Shown in pieces: positions 46,620 to 56,046 of a stretch of 64,000 bases of DNA (its first letter is position 1; each line of letters opens with the position of its first letter). The DNA lies in contig OZ244915.1 of assembly GCA_965221815.1 (NCBI GenBank), forward strand, positions 558,001-622,000, given 5' to 3'. The stretch is from JAPOXR01 sp965221815 (GTDB lineage: Bacteria; Pseudomonadota; Alphaproteobacteria; Rhodobacterales; Rhodobacteraceae). Position numbers and translations under genes: made by a program. Under the pieces are notes generated by a model, which made no database searches, was not told where the DNA came from, and was given only the letters and a program-made list of their open reading frames with translations.

Positions 46620-47039
46620 CTATCCCGTGATGTCCTCCGTTTTCACGACCAATTGTCTTCCGATGGCACCCAGGGCCATGTCCATGCGGTCGAGCCGCGA
46701 GAGATGCTCAACATCCAACACCCGATCCACTTGCGGCAGATGCCAGCCCAGTCGCCGCGCCAGTTCGGATTTTCCGACGTTCTGATCCCGCATGCCCTGA
46801 TAGAGAATCACCTTCACCGCCGTGAGCGTCGGTAACACAACGCAGACGTCACCGTCAGAAGGGACAGGCACATCCTGGTTGTCATGCATGCGCGCGGCGA
46901 CAGCCTCCTCAAGTGCGGACACGGACCGGTCAAGGGCCTCGCGTTGATCGTCGCCAAAGGTCGTGAGCTCCGGAAAGTCTGGCGACGTCGCCATCACCCC
47001 GCGATCATCCTCCTGCAATTGGATCGGATAGGACAGCAT
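46620..47039 (-). CDS. hicB: HicB-family antitoxin
   Basis: The 139-residue protein has an N-terminal HicB fold (MLSYPIQLQEDDRGVMATSP and FPELTTFGDDQREALDRSVS) and a C-terminal XRE-like helix-turn-helix (VGKSELARRLGWHLPQVDRV). It neutralises HicA and represses the operon by binding DNA. It starts four bases after the hicA stop. The frame is intact, so the pair is probably functional. Confidence 0.9.
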   Translation of the reverse strand: MLSYPIQLQEDDRGVMATSPDFPELTTFGDDQREALDRSVSALEEAVAARMHDNQDVPVPSDGDVCVVLPTLTAVKVILYQGMRDQNVGKSELARRLGWHLPQVDRVLDVEHLSRLDRMDMALGAIGRQLVVKTEDITG

Positions 47040-47043
47040 CGAT

Positions 47044-47232
47044 TTACCCTAGCCCAAGGTCTTTCTTGATTTTGGCCATCAAGCCGTTTCCTAGCTGTTT
47101 TCCTGAGCCGTGCATCGGCAATTGAGAGATACGCTCACCCCGCCGGACAGTCAGGTGGCCGCTGCCCCCTTTATGATTCATGAACGTGCCTCCCTGCTTC
47201 TTCAGCCACCTTTTGCATTGTTTCCCAGTCAT
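47044..47232 (-). CDS. hicA: HicA-family mRNA interferase toxin
   Basis: The 62-residue product starts MTGKQCKRWLKKQGGTFMNH and ends GSGKQLGNGLMAKIKKDLGL. The catalytic histidine lies in KGGSGHLTVRRG, and the second motif is QLPMHGSGKQL. HicA cleaves mRNA with its double-stranded RNA-binding-like fold. I chose 47232 since AGGGG precedes it and relatives start with MTGKQ; an upstream in-frame start at 47265 would add eleven residues. It is first in the operon, with the antitoxin gene behind it, the usual hicAB order. Confidence 0.88.
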   Translation of the reverse strand: MTGKQCKRWLKKQGGTFMNHKGGSGHLTVRRGERISQLPMHGSGKQLGNGLMAKIKKDLGLG

Positions 47233-47265
47233 CGGACACCCCTGGGAGGTTGACGATTCTATCAA

Positions 47266-48008
47266 ACATCATTGATTCTCCAGAATTATTTAGATAAGTG
47301 TTCGATCTTGACTGAATACATCGTATGGTGAGTATCGCGAATAAGAACGAGACCTCATTTTATCAACAACGTACCGAATTCACGCCCCTCATCAATTCAA
47401 AAGACACTGAAGACTCATGGATTCGGATTTGGTACGAATCGGAAGCCACCATTCAGTCGCCTGAGTCCGGTGCGTAGCAGATTTGTGTTCGAGGGTCAAC
47501 AGATGTGTTGCAATTTAGGCTTCGGGAGTGATTCCCATATGGCTGGGTTTGAACCATGATTGATTCCTGATCTGTTGCTTTCGGCGAATCATCAGGCGAC
47601 CCTGGCGAAGGGCGTGCACCATGTCCGTATCGGTCTTGGCAACAGCATTTTCAGAGTGGCAATGAGTCCGCCGCGTGTTCCGTCTCAGAGATCTCCATGA
47701 GGGAGGGCGTTCATGCGGGAACACGCGACCCGATCCGGCCGACACACCCAACGACTCCACCCCGATCGGGTCAAATTCCGCGTGATGATGTCGTCGTAGA
47801 AAGGTGGCCGAGAGACATCTGTGTCGCACACCTCATGCTGTGAGTCCTGATTAATCCTGGGGCCGGTGCCGCTCGGTCGCGGTCTTCAATCCGTCCTTAT
47901 GGCCGGATCGTTATACAAATTGTGGCCATCGCCTTCTGCCTGCACCGGTTTCACACAGGGCAGGATTGACTCTGGCAGTGAATGGATAATCGGGTTGAGG
48001 GCCTTGTG
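47266..48008. other. Gene-free region upstream of hicA and downstream of phaZ
   Basis: About 740 bases with no gene I can support. A reverse-strand frame at 47515-47829 gives a histidine- and arginine-rich product without domain features; it may be a degraded mobile gene but I cannot identify it. Confidence 0.35.
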
Positions 48009-49250
48009 CTAATTCAGGTTACGCCTGTTTTGCTGGTCAACAAATTCAAGAACCAATGGCCTGATATTGCGATGCCAGATTTTGCCGGCGAAGATCCCAT
48101 AGTGACCGGCTTCCGGCTCAATATGTGATGCCTTGAGTGAATCGGGCAAACCGGTCAGGAGTTTCAGTGCAGCGGAACACTGACCCGGCGCGGAAATGTC
48201 GTCTTTGCCGCCTTCGACGGTTTTCACTGCTGTCCGATTGATTCGACCCAGGTCAATCCGGTGCCCACCGAGTGTGAAGCGATTCTGGGCAAGTTCCAAC
48301 TTCTTGAACAATCGCTCCACCGTGGAAAGATAGAATTCTGCCGTCAGATCCATCACCGCAAGATACTCGTCATAGAACCTGTTGTGACGATCATGCTCAC
48401 GTGCCTGGCGTTTTGCGGCACGGATGATCTGCTGTGAAAAGGCTTTGGAATGCGTCGCAAGATTCATGGAAATGAAAGATGCAAGTTGCAATGTGCCCGG
48501 ATAGACAAGGCGTCCGGCACCGGCATGGTTAACCCCGACATGCTGAACGAACAGATGTTCGAGCTGCCCCATCGTCACCCGTCGCCCAAAGTCGGTGACC
48601 TCGGTTGGCGCCACATCGGGACATACGGGACCACCGATCAGTATCAATGAACGCGGCTGCGAATCAGGCGCAACCTCGGCGAGGTAAGCTGTCGCCGCGA
48701 GAGCCAGGGGAGCGGGCTGGCAAACAGCAATGACATGCAGATCAGCGCCCAAAAGGCGGATAAAATCGGCGATATATCGAGTGAAATCTTCAATATCGAA
48801 TTTTCCGACGGACACCGGAATATCACGTGCATTCTTCCACTCGGTCACAAAAACATCACAGTCAGGCAGCAGGCTGTTCACGGTTCGCCGCAGCAAGGTC
48901 GGGTGGTGTCCCGACATGGGAGCAATGAGCAGAATCTTTTTGTCGCGTTGCCGTCGCCCGCGGACATTGAAAGCGGTCAGATCGCAAAAGGGTTTGGAAT
49001 CGCGGCATTCAACATTCACAAAATACTCTTTGCCGCCGGTACTTGTCATGTCGATGCCCCAGTCAGGCTTTTGGTCCATTCGGCTGAAGGCGCGTTCGGT
49101 CACCTGCCCCCAAGCTGCCAAACTGGCGGGCATGGGATGGGGAAAGAGTCCGAATGCCGGGGACGACCAGAAGGTCCTGGCCGCGGCACCACAGAGTTCG
49201 CCGGAGAGCCGTGCAGACTCGAACGCGTCATAAGTGGGCAAACCTCTCAT
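48009..49250 (-). CDS. phaZ: Intracellular polyhydroxyalkanoate depolymerase PhaZ
   Basis: The 413-residue protein starts MRGLPTYDAFESARLSGELC. It has HVIAVCQPAPLALAATAYLA, where the cysteine replaces the serine of a lipase box and acts as nucleophile, as in the PhaZ1 family, and a C-terminal HIEPEAGHYGIFAGKIWH with the catalytic histidine. It breaks down stored PHA granules to hydroxyacids. AGGAG lies five bases before the ATG at 49250. It is divergent from phaC with about 105 bases between, so storage and use share a control region. Confidence 0.9.
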   Translation of the reverse strand: MRGLPTYDAFESARLSGELCGAAARTFWSSPAFGLFPHPMPASLAAWGQVTERAFSRMDQKPDWGIDMTSTGGKEYFVNVECRDSKPFCDLTAFNVRGRRQRDKKILLIAPMSGHHPTLLRRTVNSLLPDCDVFVTEWKNARDIPVSVGKFDIEDFTRYIADFIRLLGADLHVIAVCQPAPLALAATAYLAEVAPDSQPRSLILIGGPVCPDVAPTEVTDFGRRVTMGQLEHLFVQHVGVNHAGAGRLVYPGTLQLASFISMNLATHSKAFSQQIIRAAKRQAREHDRHNRFYDEYLAVMDLTAEFYLSTVERLFKKLELAQNRFTLGGHRIDLGRINRTAVKTVEGGKDDISAPGQCSAALKLLTGLPDSLKASHIEPEAGHYGIFAGKIWHRNIRPLVLEFVDQQNRRNLN

Positions 49251-49356
49251 TTTGACTCCTGAAATCACTAACGTTTATATCGGGGCCAGTGGCGACCCAA
49301 ACGGTCGATATCTAATGGTTAATGCCAAAATGGTCTACATGGGAAACGGGTGAATC

Positions 49357-51132
49357 GTGGCAGAATATCAGGAATCCGAAGCAGGTGATCGGCTGAACGC
49401 AAATCTTGAAAGGCTGGATCAGTTGAATCGGCGCTTTCTCAACGTGCTTGCAAAGCGTAAACCGCCAAATCCAGCGATGCTGGGGCCGGGGGGCGAATTC
49501 TATAGTGAAGCCATGGCGGCCTTCATGCACGAATCGGCAATTCATCCGGCAAAGATATTTGAGCAACAGGTGAGCTATTGGGGCGAGTCGCTGCAAAACT
49601 GGATGAACCTGTCCGCGTCAGTCAACGACGATGAGAAGGACGAGAGCACAAAGAAGAGCGACAGTCGTTTTCGCAGTGAAGAATGGCAGGACAGTCCCTT
49701 CTTCAAGTTGGTCAAGGAACAGTATCTGACCAATGCCAAGGCCGTGCAGCGTGCTGTTGCGGATATGGAAGGGGTCAATGAGCGACAACGGCAGCGTCTC
49801 GAGTTTTTCTCCCGGCAAATCGTTGACATGATGAGTCCTGCAAACTTTCTTGCGACCAACCCGGAAGCCCTGCAACGGGCAGCCGACACCGAAGGGGAGT
49901 CCCTGGTGCGCGGGTTGGAGAATCTCGTGCGCGATCTGGAGCGCAACGATGGTGAATTGCTGGTGACCCTCGCCGATACCGATGCCTTCACTGTCGGGGA
50001 AAACCTGGCGACGAGCGAAGGCGAGGTGGTCTGTCAATCCCCGTTATTTGAACTGATACAATATGCCCCGCGCACCGACAAAGCGCATCGTATCCCGTTG
50101 CTCATCGTACCGCCCTGGATCAACAAATACTATATTCTCGATCTGAAGCCGGACAACAGTTTTATCCGCTGGACGGTGGAACAGGGATTCACTGTCTTTG
50201 TCATCAGCTGGGTCAATCCAAGCGCCGCGCATCGCGAGGTGGGTATGGACGATTATGCCGCAGAGGGATGTCTCAAGGCCATCAAAGAAGTCAAGCGCAT
50301 CACCGGCGAGAAACAGATCAACACCATAGGATACTGTATCGGTGGAACCTTGCTGGCCCTTGTTCTCGCTTATATGGCAAAAACCGGGGACAAATCCGTT
50401 CGCGCGGCGACGTTCTTCACGACGCTGACAGACTTTTCAGAACTTGGTGAACTGGGTGTCTTTATCGATGAAGACTTCTTGCGCGCCATAGAAAGTGAGG
50501 TCGCTGAAAAAGGGTATCTGCCGTATATCCACATGTCGCGGACATTTTCTTTCATGCGGGCGGGTGATCTCGTTTATGGCCCGGCGGTCCGCTCGTACCT
50601 GCTGGGAGAAACGCCCCCTGCCTTCGATCTCCTCTACTGGAACGGTGATTCCACCAATCTTCCGGCCAAGATGACGATCGACTACCTGCGTCGTCTCTGT
50701 CAGGATAACGAGTTTGGCCGTGACGGATTTGAACTGCTCGGTGAAACGGTGAAGCTTTCGGATGTCAGACATCCATTGATCGCTGTTGCCTGTGAGAAGG
50801 ACCATATTGCCAATTGGCCGGGTTCGTATCGGGGCATTGCTGCAATGGGTAGCCGGGACAAGTCATTCCTGCTGTCGGAATCGGGGCATATTGCCGGGAT
50901 TATCAATCCGCCGACGCGTAATCGTTATGGTCATTACATGTCCGGTTCCATTCCCAAATCCGCTTCCGAATGGCGGGAAAAGGCTGAATTCCATGAGGGT
51001 TCATGGTGGGATGTCTGGCGGGGCTGGGTTTCCCGGCGTTCCGGAGCCATGATTGATGCGCGCCGCCCGGGAGAGAATGGTGTGACGACATTCGGGCCCG
51101 CTCCTGGACAATATGTCCATATCTCCGGTTAA
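49357..51132 (+). CDS. phaC: Class I polyhydroxyalkanoate synthase PhaC
   Basis: A 591-residue class I synthase with the box GYCIGGTLLALVLAYMAKTG holding the catalytic cysteine near residue 330, the aspartate in AVACEKDHIANWPGSYRGIA and the histidine in LSESGHIAGIINPP. It polymerises hydroxyacyl-CoA into PHA granules. The N-terminus is longer and more charged than the classic enzyme (region about 85-115 is lysine/aspartate/serine-rich). The start is a GTG at 49357. Confidence 0.95.
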   Translation: MAEYQESEAGDRLNANLERLDQLNRRFLNVLAKRKPPNPAMLGPGGEFYSEAMAAFMHESAIHPAKIFEQQVSYWGESLQNWMNLSASVNDDEKDESTKKSDSRFRSEEWQDSPFFKLVKEQYLTNAKAVQRAVADMEGVNERQRQRLEFFSRQIVDMMSPANFLATNPEALQRAADTEGESLVRGLENLVRDLERNDGELLVTLADTDAFTVGENLATSEGEVVCQSPLFELIQYAPRTDKAHRIPLLIVPPWINKYYILDLKPDNSFIRWTVEQGFTVFVISWVNPSAAHREVGMDDYAAEGCLKAIKEVKRITGEKQINTIGYCIGGTLLALVLAYMAKTGDKSVRAATFFTTLTDFSELGELGVFIDEDFLRAIESEVAEKGYLPYIHMSRTFSFMRAGDLVYGPAVRSYLLGETPPAFDLLYWNGDSTNLPAKMTIDYLRRLCQDNEFGRDGFELLGETVKLSDVRHPLIAVACEKDHIANWPGSYRGIAAMGSRDKSFLLSESGHIAGIINPPTRNRYGHYMSGSIPKSASEWREKAEFHEGSWWDVWRGWVSRRSGAMIDARRPGENGVTTFGPAPGQYVHISG

Positions 51133-51282
51133 GTCGCGGGTGCGCGGTTGACGAAAAGGTGACGAACACGGCCCGGCGTGCGGCAACCATCGGGAGACGC
51201 CATGCGGGCACGGCAATCATCCTGATCTCAAGGCAAGCCTTGCCCTGCACAACGTATCGGCTTAGGGGGTTGCAGATTGAAG

Positions 51283-51357
51283 GCCGCAGTAGCTCAGTGG
51301 TAGAGCGCACCCTTGGTAAGGGTGAGGTCGGGAGTTCAATCCTCCCCTGCGGCACCA
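51283..51357 (+). tRNA. tRNA-Thr (GGT anticodon)
   Basis: A 75-base cloverleaf. The acceptor stem GCCGCAG pairs with CTGCGGC, followed by discriminator A and an encoded CCA. The D arm is AGCTCAGTGGTAGAGC, the anticodon stem CACCC/GGGTG holds the loop TTGGTAA with anticodon GGT, and the T arm is GGGAGTTCAATCCTCCC. It reads threonine codon ACC. Confidence 0.95.
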
Positions 51358-51373
51358 TTTGTTTGGGCGGGAT

Positions 51374-53293
51374 TCAACGCGGTTCTGCCCTGGTTTCATC
51401 GCTCCAGCGCCAGTTGACGTTAAAGGCGCCAAGTATCGCTGACAATTTCCTGTCGTCTTTATGGTGGTTATACGGGATGATCGCTTCAAGGCCGATTGTC
51501 GGGTTTTCCACGACCTCTTGAATCCTGACTGACAGACCCTCTGTCTCAAATCGCGCATTGAGGACGCGGGCTATTGCCAGTTTTCGGAGATCGGGTTTGA
51601 ATATCTTGCCGACAGCGGTTTTGGGCAACTCGTCCAGAATCTCAATATGGGCAGGTTGGGCCAGTCGATTGCCAATATTTTCCGCGGCAAAGGACTGGAG
51701 TTCGGATATTGTACAGGACCTGTCGGCAACCAGTTCGACATAGGCGCAAGGCAACTCACCGAGATCAGCATCGGGTTGGCCAACAGCTCCGGCAAATGCG
51801 ACCGACTCGTGACCGAGCAAGGCATCTTCAATCCATGCCGGATCGACATTCTGGCCTCCCCGGATGATCAGGTCTTTGGTGCGTCCGGTAATCCAGACAT
51901 AACCGTCTGTGTCGATTTTGCCGAGATCTCCCGTTCGCAGCCATATGTCGTCCATGAACAGACCAACATTGCGTTGGTCTTCCATATATGTCTTCCCCGC
52001 TAGTACGCCGGGACTGGCGATACAGATCTCGCCGATCTGGTCGGTTTTGCATGTCCCGATGACGTCTCCGCTTGTGCTGAATTCCACAATACGGACATGC
52101 GTATACGGGATCGGAAGGCCGACAGAGCCGACCTTGCGGACCCCATGCAAGGGGTTGACGGAGACAAGACAGGTGGCTTCGGTCAGGCCGTACCCCTCAA
52201 TAATCCTGATCCCCAGGGTCTCTTCAAAGCGCCGACAGAGTTCCAGTGGCATCGGCGCGGAGCCGCAGATCGCTGTCTTGAGCGACGAGACATCGGCATT
52301 CACCGTTCGCTGCATCAACGCTGCAGCAGCTGTTGGCACCATCAGGATATAGGAAACCTTCCAGCGTTCAACGAGTTTCCAAAAATTGTCGAGAACGCCT
52401 TCACCCCGGTATCCGGCGGGTGTTGGAAAGATGAGGTGACAACCTTTGGAAATCGCTGAAAATAGAGCCGGATAAGCGGCAAAGACATGGAAGAGTGGCA
52501 ATGGGCAAAGAACAACTTCGTCGGATTCAAGGCCAACAGTGGTGCTTGCCCAGCCATTGTAAATGATTCCTGAACAGGTATGGCGGGCAAGTTTCGGGAT
52601 GCCGGTGGTGCCTCCGGTGTGAAACAGTGCGGCGACGCGGTCTCCCGGAGAATCGTCGAAGTTCAGACGCGCGCCTGATTGGGCTGCACACAGGGCGTTG
52701 AAATCTGAAACATGGGCAGAATGGGACGTCGTCGTCTTCGGGCGCAGCAGCGGTGCCAACCAGGATTTCGGGGGTGAAAGATAGCGACAGAGATCCACTT
52801 CGAGAATATGCTGAACAGTCGGTGCCATGGAGACAGCTTGCGCTGCGAGCTGGGCAATATTGGTCTTGGGAAATGACTTGAGCGTGACCAGGATTCTGGC
52901 CTTGGAGGCGTTCAGGATTCCTGCAATCTGGTCCGCATCCAGTAAGGGGTTGATCGGGCTGACGACGCCCGCAATGGCGCCGCCAAGCAGGGCCATGACA
53001 GTTTCGGTGCTGTTGGGCAGGAGCAGGGCAACAACGTCACCCTCTTCAATTCCCAGTGCGTGAAATACATTTGCAGCCTGAGTCACCTTGTGATGGAGTT
53101 CCGCCCAGGTGAGCGTTTCCGCTTTTGATCGCGGATCGGACATGATCTGAAAAGTGACGGCCGGACGGGACGGAGTCTCGTCCTTGCGTTGCGAAAGAAA
53201 TCCAAACACTGTCACCGGGAGGCCGCGCTCTTCCCAGCGTACCGATTCCTCGACCCGGACCTTGTCGTCAAGGGTCCTGACAATGTCCATCAT
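51374..53293 (-). CDS. AMP-dependent acyl-CoA synthetase
   Basis: A 639-residue adenylate-forming enzyme. It has the phosphate loop ALFHTGGTTGIPKLARHT near residue 185, EGYGLTEATCLVSVNPLHGV, WLRTGDLGKIDTDGYVWITG and the C-terminal lysine motif LPKTAVGKIFKPDLRKLA. It activates a carboxylic acid with ATP and CoA; the fatty or branched substrate cannot be told. Position next to PHA genes suggests supply of acyl-CoA. The ATG at 53293 has GAGG eight bases upstream. A promoter-like module shared with cobT lies about 90 bases upstream. Confidence 0.9.
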   Translation of the reverse strand: MMDIVRTLDDKVRVEESVRWEERGLPVTVFGFLSQRKDETPSRPAVTFQIMSDPRSKAETLTWAELHHKVTQAANVFHALGIEEGDVVALLLPNSTETVMALLGGAIAGVVSPINPLLDADQIAGILNASKARILVTLKSFPKTNIAQLAAQAVSMAPTVQHILEVDLCRYLSPPKSWLAPLLRPKTTTSHSAHVSDFNALCAAQSGARLNFDDSPGDRVAALFHTGGTTGIPKLARHTCSGIIYNGWASTTVGLESDEVVLCPLPLFHVFAAYPALFSAISKGCHLIFPTPAGYRGEGVLDNFWKLVERWKVSYILMVPTAAAALMQRTVNADVSSLKTAICGSAPMPLELCRRFEETLGIRIIEGYGLTEATCLVSVNPLHGVRKVGSVGLPIPYTHVRIVEFSTSGDVIGTCKTDQIGEICIASPGVLAGKTYMEDQRNVGLFMDDIWLRTGDLGKIDTDGYVWITGRTKDLIIRGGQNVDPAWIEDALLGHESVAFAGAVGQPDADLGELPCAYVELVADRSCTISELQSFAAENIGNRLAQPAHIEILDELPKTAVGKIFKPDLRKLAIARVLNARFETEGLSVRIQEVVENPTIGLEAIIPYNHHKDDRKLSAILGAFNVNWRWSDETRAEPR

Positions 53294-53368
53294 GCACGAC
53301 ACCTCTAAATCGCTGTCTCTTGATGCCACGTGTCTCTCAGGCTGGCAAACGAAGGGGCGTATCAAGAT

Positions 53369-53436
53369 GAATTGACATACCGCATTATGTTGCGCCAGTC
53401 TTTCAATAAAAACGCGTCATGTTGTATTCTGTCAAC
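53369..53436 (-). promoter_or_regulatory. Promoter-like module upstream of acyl-CoA synthetase gene
   Basis: Reading on the reverse strand it holds TTGACA (53430-53435), a 17-18 base gap and TTTTAT or TTTTTA as a possible -10. It is nearly identical over about 68 bases to the stretch upstream of cobT (61440-61506). The next 200 bases toward the IS630 copy contain no gene. Confidence 0.55.
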
Positions 53437-53646
53437 GGATTTTTATAAGGGAATTATATACAATCTACCCCGTACGACCGCTGCCTCTTTCCGTCGCTTT
53501 CCACGGGATGTCTTTATAGCGGGACGGCTCGCGACGGAACAGAGCGGCCAATTTTTTCCGATTGCCGGGAATCGAGGCAATTACGGAAATTGGGGCTGGG
53601 GGAAGGGCTATGGGGGTTTGCCCGGTTTCTCGGTCAGGCTTGTCTA

Positions 53647-54859
53647 GTGTTTTGCCTCATACAGATAGTTCCATATCCTGCAACCGTCGGTGGCCCCGCT
53701 TCCAGGATGCGACGAGATCCTCGGGGTCCCGGCGCCAGCGGAACGGGTGGGCCTCATGGGCATTGTGGTGGGCGATGTAGTCTTCTACCGCTGTGATGCA
53801 CGCGTCAAGGGAATTGAAGATGGCATGCTTGAGTCTCTGTCGGGCCAGTTTCGAGAAGAAGCCCTCGACGGCGTTCATCCACGAGGCCGATGTCGGTGTG
53901 AAGTGGAAGGTCCAGTGCGGGTGGTCGGCAAGCCAGGCATGCACGTGCGCCGACTTGTGGGCGGACAGGTTGTCAAGGATGACATGGACCGCCATCGTGG
54001 GGTCGAGGTCCGCCGCCACATGATCGAGGAACGCACAGAAATCCGCGGAGCGGTGGCGCTCGGTCATCTTTCCGACCACCTTGCCAGTGGCGACATCGAG
54101 GGCCGCCAGCAACGTGGTGGTGCCGTTCCGTTTGTAATCATGCGTGCGGGTTGTCGGGTGACCCGGGGCGGGCGGCAGGGGTGTCTGGGTGCGGCCGAGG
54201 GCCTGGATCTGGGTCTTTTCATCCACCGAGAGGACCACGGCGTGATCCGGTGGGTTCATGTACAGTCCGATGACATCGTGGGCCTTGATGCCGAACCGGG
54301 GATCGTTCGAGACCTTGAAGGTCTTGACCTGATGGGGCCGCAGGCCATGGCGCTGCAGGATCCGGTGCACGGTGGTGGCCGTCAGGCCCCCGACCGCTGT
54401 GGCCAGGGCCTTGAGGGTCCAGTGGCTGCGGTTGGGCGGGGGTGGCGACATCGCCAGATCGATGACGGCCTGGATCCGGTCGGCGGGAATGGGTGTCTTG
54501 CCCGGCGGCCGGGTGGCATCGCGCAGGAGACCGTCGACACCCTCGGAAAGGAAACGGTCCCACCAGCGCCAGACGGTGGGTTTCGAGAGGCCTGTCTGCC
54601 GCATGGTCTCGACGAGGCCACAGCCGTCCCCGAGGGCGAGGATGATGCGGGCCCGCCAGACATGCTTCTGAGGGCTCTGGGGGTGGCTGACGATGTGCTC
54701 GAGGCGTGTGCGATCGGTGTCTGGCAGCCGGATCTCCGGCCGTGTCGATGTCCTGCCCATGGGTCTGTCTCCTGCCTTGGTGTTGGCCGCGGGCTCGCGG
54801 CGGCAGGATGATACCATGATGTGGGGCAGGAATAGAATCCTTTGTTTGTTATTATACAC
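53647..54859 (-). mobile_element. IS630-family insertion sequence, copy 2 (1,213 bp)
   Basis: Same length, ends and orientation as copy 1 at 5895-7107, with TA at 53645-53646 and 54860-54861. It sits between the acyl-CoA synthetase promoter and the 3' end of a small toxin-like gene. The stop codon of that gene is TAG with or without the element. Confidence 0.9.
53657..54760 (-). CDS. IS630-family transposase, copy 2
   Basis: The 367-residue protein is identical to the transposase of copy 1 across its whole length, with all three DDE residues present. The start at 54760 has the same AGGAGA site. Identity between copies 47.7 kb apart means recent transposition or gene conversion. Confidence 0.92.
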   Translation of the reverse strand: MGRTSTRPEIRLPDTDRTRLEHIVSHPQSPQKHVWRARIILALGDGCGLVETMRQTGLSKPTVWRWWDRFLSEGVDGLLRDATRPPGKTPIPADRIQAVIDLAMSPPPPNRSHWTLKALATAVGGLTATTVHRILQRHGLRPHQVKTFKVSNDPRFGIKAHDVIGLYMNPPDHAVVLSVDEKTQIQALGRTQTPLPPAPGHPTTRTHDYKRNGTTTLLAALDVATGKVVGKMTERHRSADFCAFLDHVAADLDPTMAVHVILDNLSAHKSAHVHAWLADHPHWTFHFTPTSASWMNAVEGFFSKLARQRLKHAIFNSLDACITAVEDYIAHHNAHEAHPFRWRRDPEDLVASWKRGHRRLQDMELSV

Positions 54860-55173
54860 TAGGCGGAACAACCACCATTCCCTATTCGCAGAATTCCGTT
54901 GTCAACAAGAATTTCCTCGTATTCTTTCTGTTCTATGGTGCACTCTATAAATGCTTTGAAAGTGCCTTTGCCAACCTGACATTGTCTGGCCATCTCGCTA
55001 ATCATACGAGATGAGATGCTTTTTCCTGATGCCCCATGTGAAATCGCCGTAACAATGGGAGTCTTCTTCCCACGCAGAGTAAAGTAAGTGAACTTTATAT
55101 GCTTACCTTTCCTGTTTGTCGAAAATCCTTTCTACTTAAGGGAAGCCTTAATCACACGGTTCGTATATGTCAC
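54859..55173 (-). pseudogene. HicA-like small toxin candidate with in-frame amber stop
   Basis: A GTG at 55173 overlaps the stop of the upstream gene (GTGA). The frame reads VTYTNRVIKASLK, then TAG at codon 14 (55132-55134), then KGFSTNRKGKHIKFTYFTLR and GKKTPIVTAISHGASGKSIS and runs to a stop at 54859. The region after the stop has the look of a small HicA-like RNA-binding toxin (KKGF, G-H-K-F, then a second histidine-glycine), but this is a weak assignment. With TAG read through as lysine or glutamine, the product is about 104 residues. The last base of its stop codon is the first base of the IS630 element. Confidence 0.5.
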
Positions 55174-55589
55174 TTTCCCGCCCTTCCAAGCAGGTAATAT
55201 TTTAGTTCCCTCGCCTCTAAGGAGAGAACGGAGTCTTTTTCCAAAGCGTATTCCTCCCACAGGAAAGGCAGCCAGTCTTCGCGCAATTCTTTTTCGGCGG
55301 CCTCGATACTTGGCTCTTGAACGAAAACACTTGCATAAAGACCTCGCCCGCGCACTTCCCAGCCATCATTTTCATGACCTCCGCGCAAGTCAAACTCCAG
55401 AGCAGGATTAAGGTATATGACGGTACCGTCAAAAACGAATTCGTCTACTTCCAGAGAATATGTTGGCAACGCTAGGCTGAGAGTTGCTGAACTTTTCCTG
55501 TTACTCCTCAAAGGCGTCAGATTCTCACGTGCCCAAACCGGACTGATACCCGTTGATAACGACTGAACATTGCTCATAACGCTGTCCAT
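55170..55589 (-). CDS. Unrecognised 139-residue protein, middle gene of small operon
   Basis: I do not recognise this family. It starts MDSVMSNVQSLSTGISPVWA one base after the stop of the preceding gene (TGATATG) and overlaps the next gene by four bases. It contains LALPTYSLEVDEFVFDGTVI and an acidic C-terminal half (EPSIEAAEKELREDWLPFLW). No stop codon interrupts it. Its size and its position in front of a toxin-like gene suggest an antitoxin, which is inference. Confidence 0.55.
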   Translation of the reverse strand: MDSVMSNVQSLSTGISPVWARENLTPLRSNRKSSATLSLALPTYSLEVDEFVFDGTVIYLNPALEFDLRGGHENDGWEVRGRGLYASVFVQEPSIEAAEKELREDWLPFLWEEYALEKDSVLSLEARELKYYLLGRAGK

Positions 55590-55590
55590 A

Positions 55591-55815
55591 TCAGTTAACC
55601 TTCTTCTTGAGACTTTCGTCAATATTGGTGGCGGCAAGTGTGGTGGATGACCTGACATTGTATATGGGGTTTCCTTCAGAATCCCATTTTTCAAGTCTGA
55701 CAACTTCAAAAACCACGAGTTTTAGTTAGATTATAGTCCCGTCCTTGAGCTTAACTTCGCTAAATCGCTCTATGGACTCTTCTATATCGACAACAGTTCC
55801 CGGCTGGTTGGTCAT
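55591..55815 (-). pseudogene. Small gene with in-frame ochre stop, first gene of small operon
   Basis: GGGACG lies six bases before the ATG at 55815. The frame reads MTNQPGTVVDIEESIERFSE, VKLKDGTII, then TAA at codon 30 (55726-55728), and continues in the same frame as LKLVVFEVVRLEKWDSEGNP and IYNVRSSTTLAATNIDESLK to a TGA at 55591. The continuation fits the part before the stop so well (KDGTII followed by LKLVVFEVVR) that a lysine codon AAA changed to TAA is the likely cause. The next gene begins one base later. I do not know the function. Confidence 0.6.
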
Positions 55816-56046
55816 TGATCGTCCCTTTTCGGGGTACCCCGATAACCTACCGGAATCGGGCTGTCAAAAACATATTTGTACGCCATATAGTGTAAATTGA
55901 ACGACGGGGCCCCAATTTAGTTCGCCGATGGCCCCGTTCCGTCAATCGTCATCTACCCCATCTTTAACATTTTTCGTTCGAAACGGTGATTTTTCGGTGA
56001 TTTCCGATTGTCGTGCCATTGTCTTTCCCTGTCCCCTTGCGGCCCC

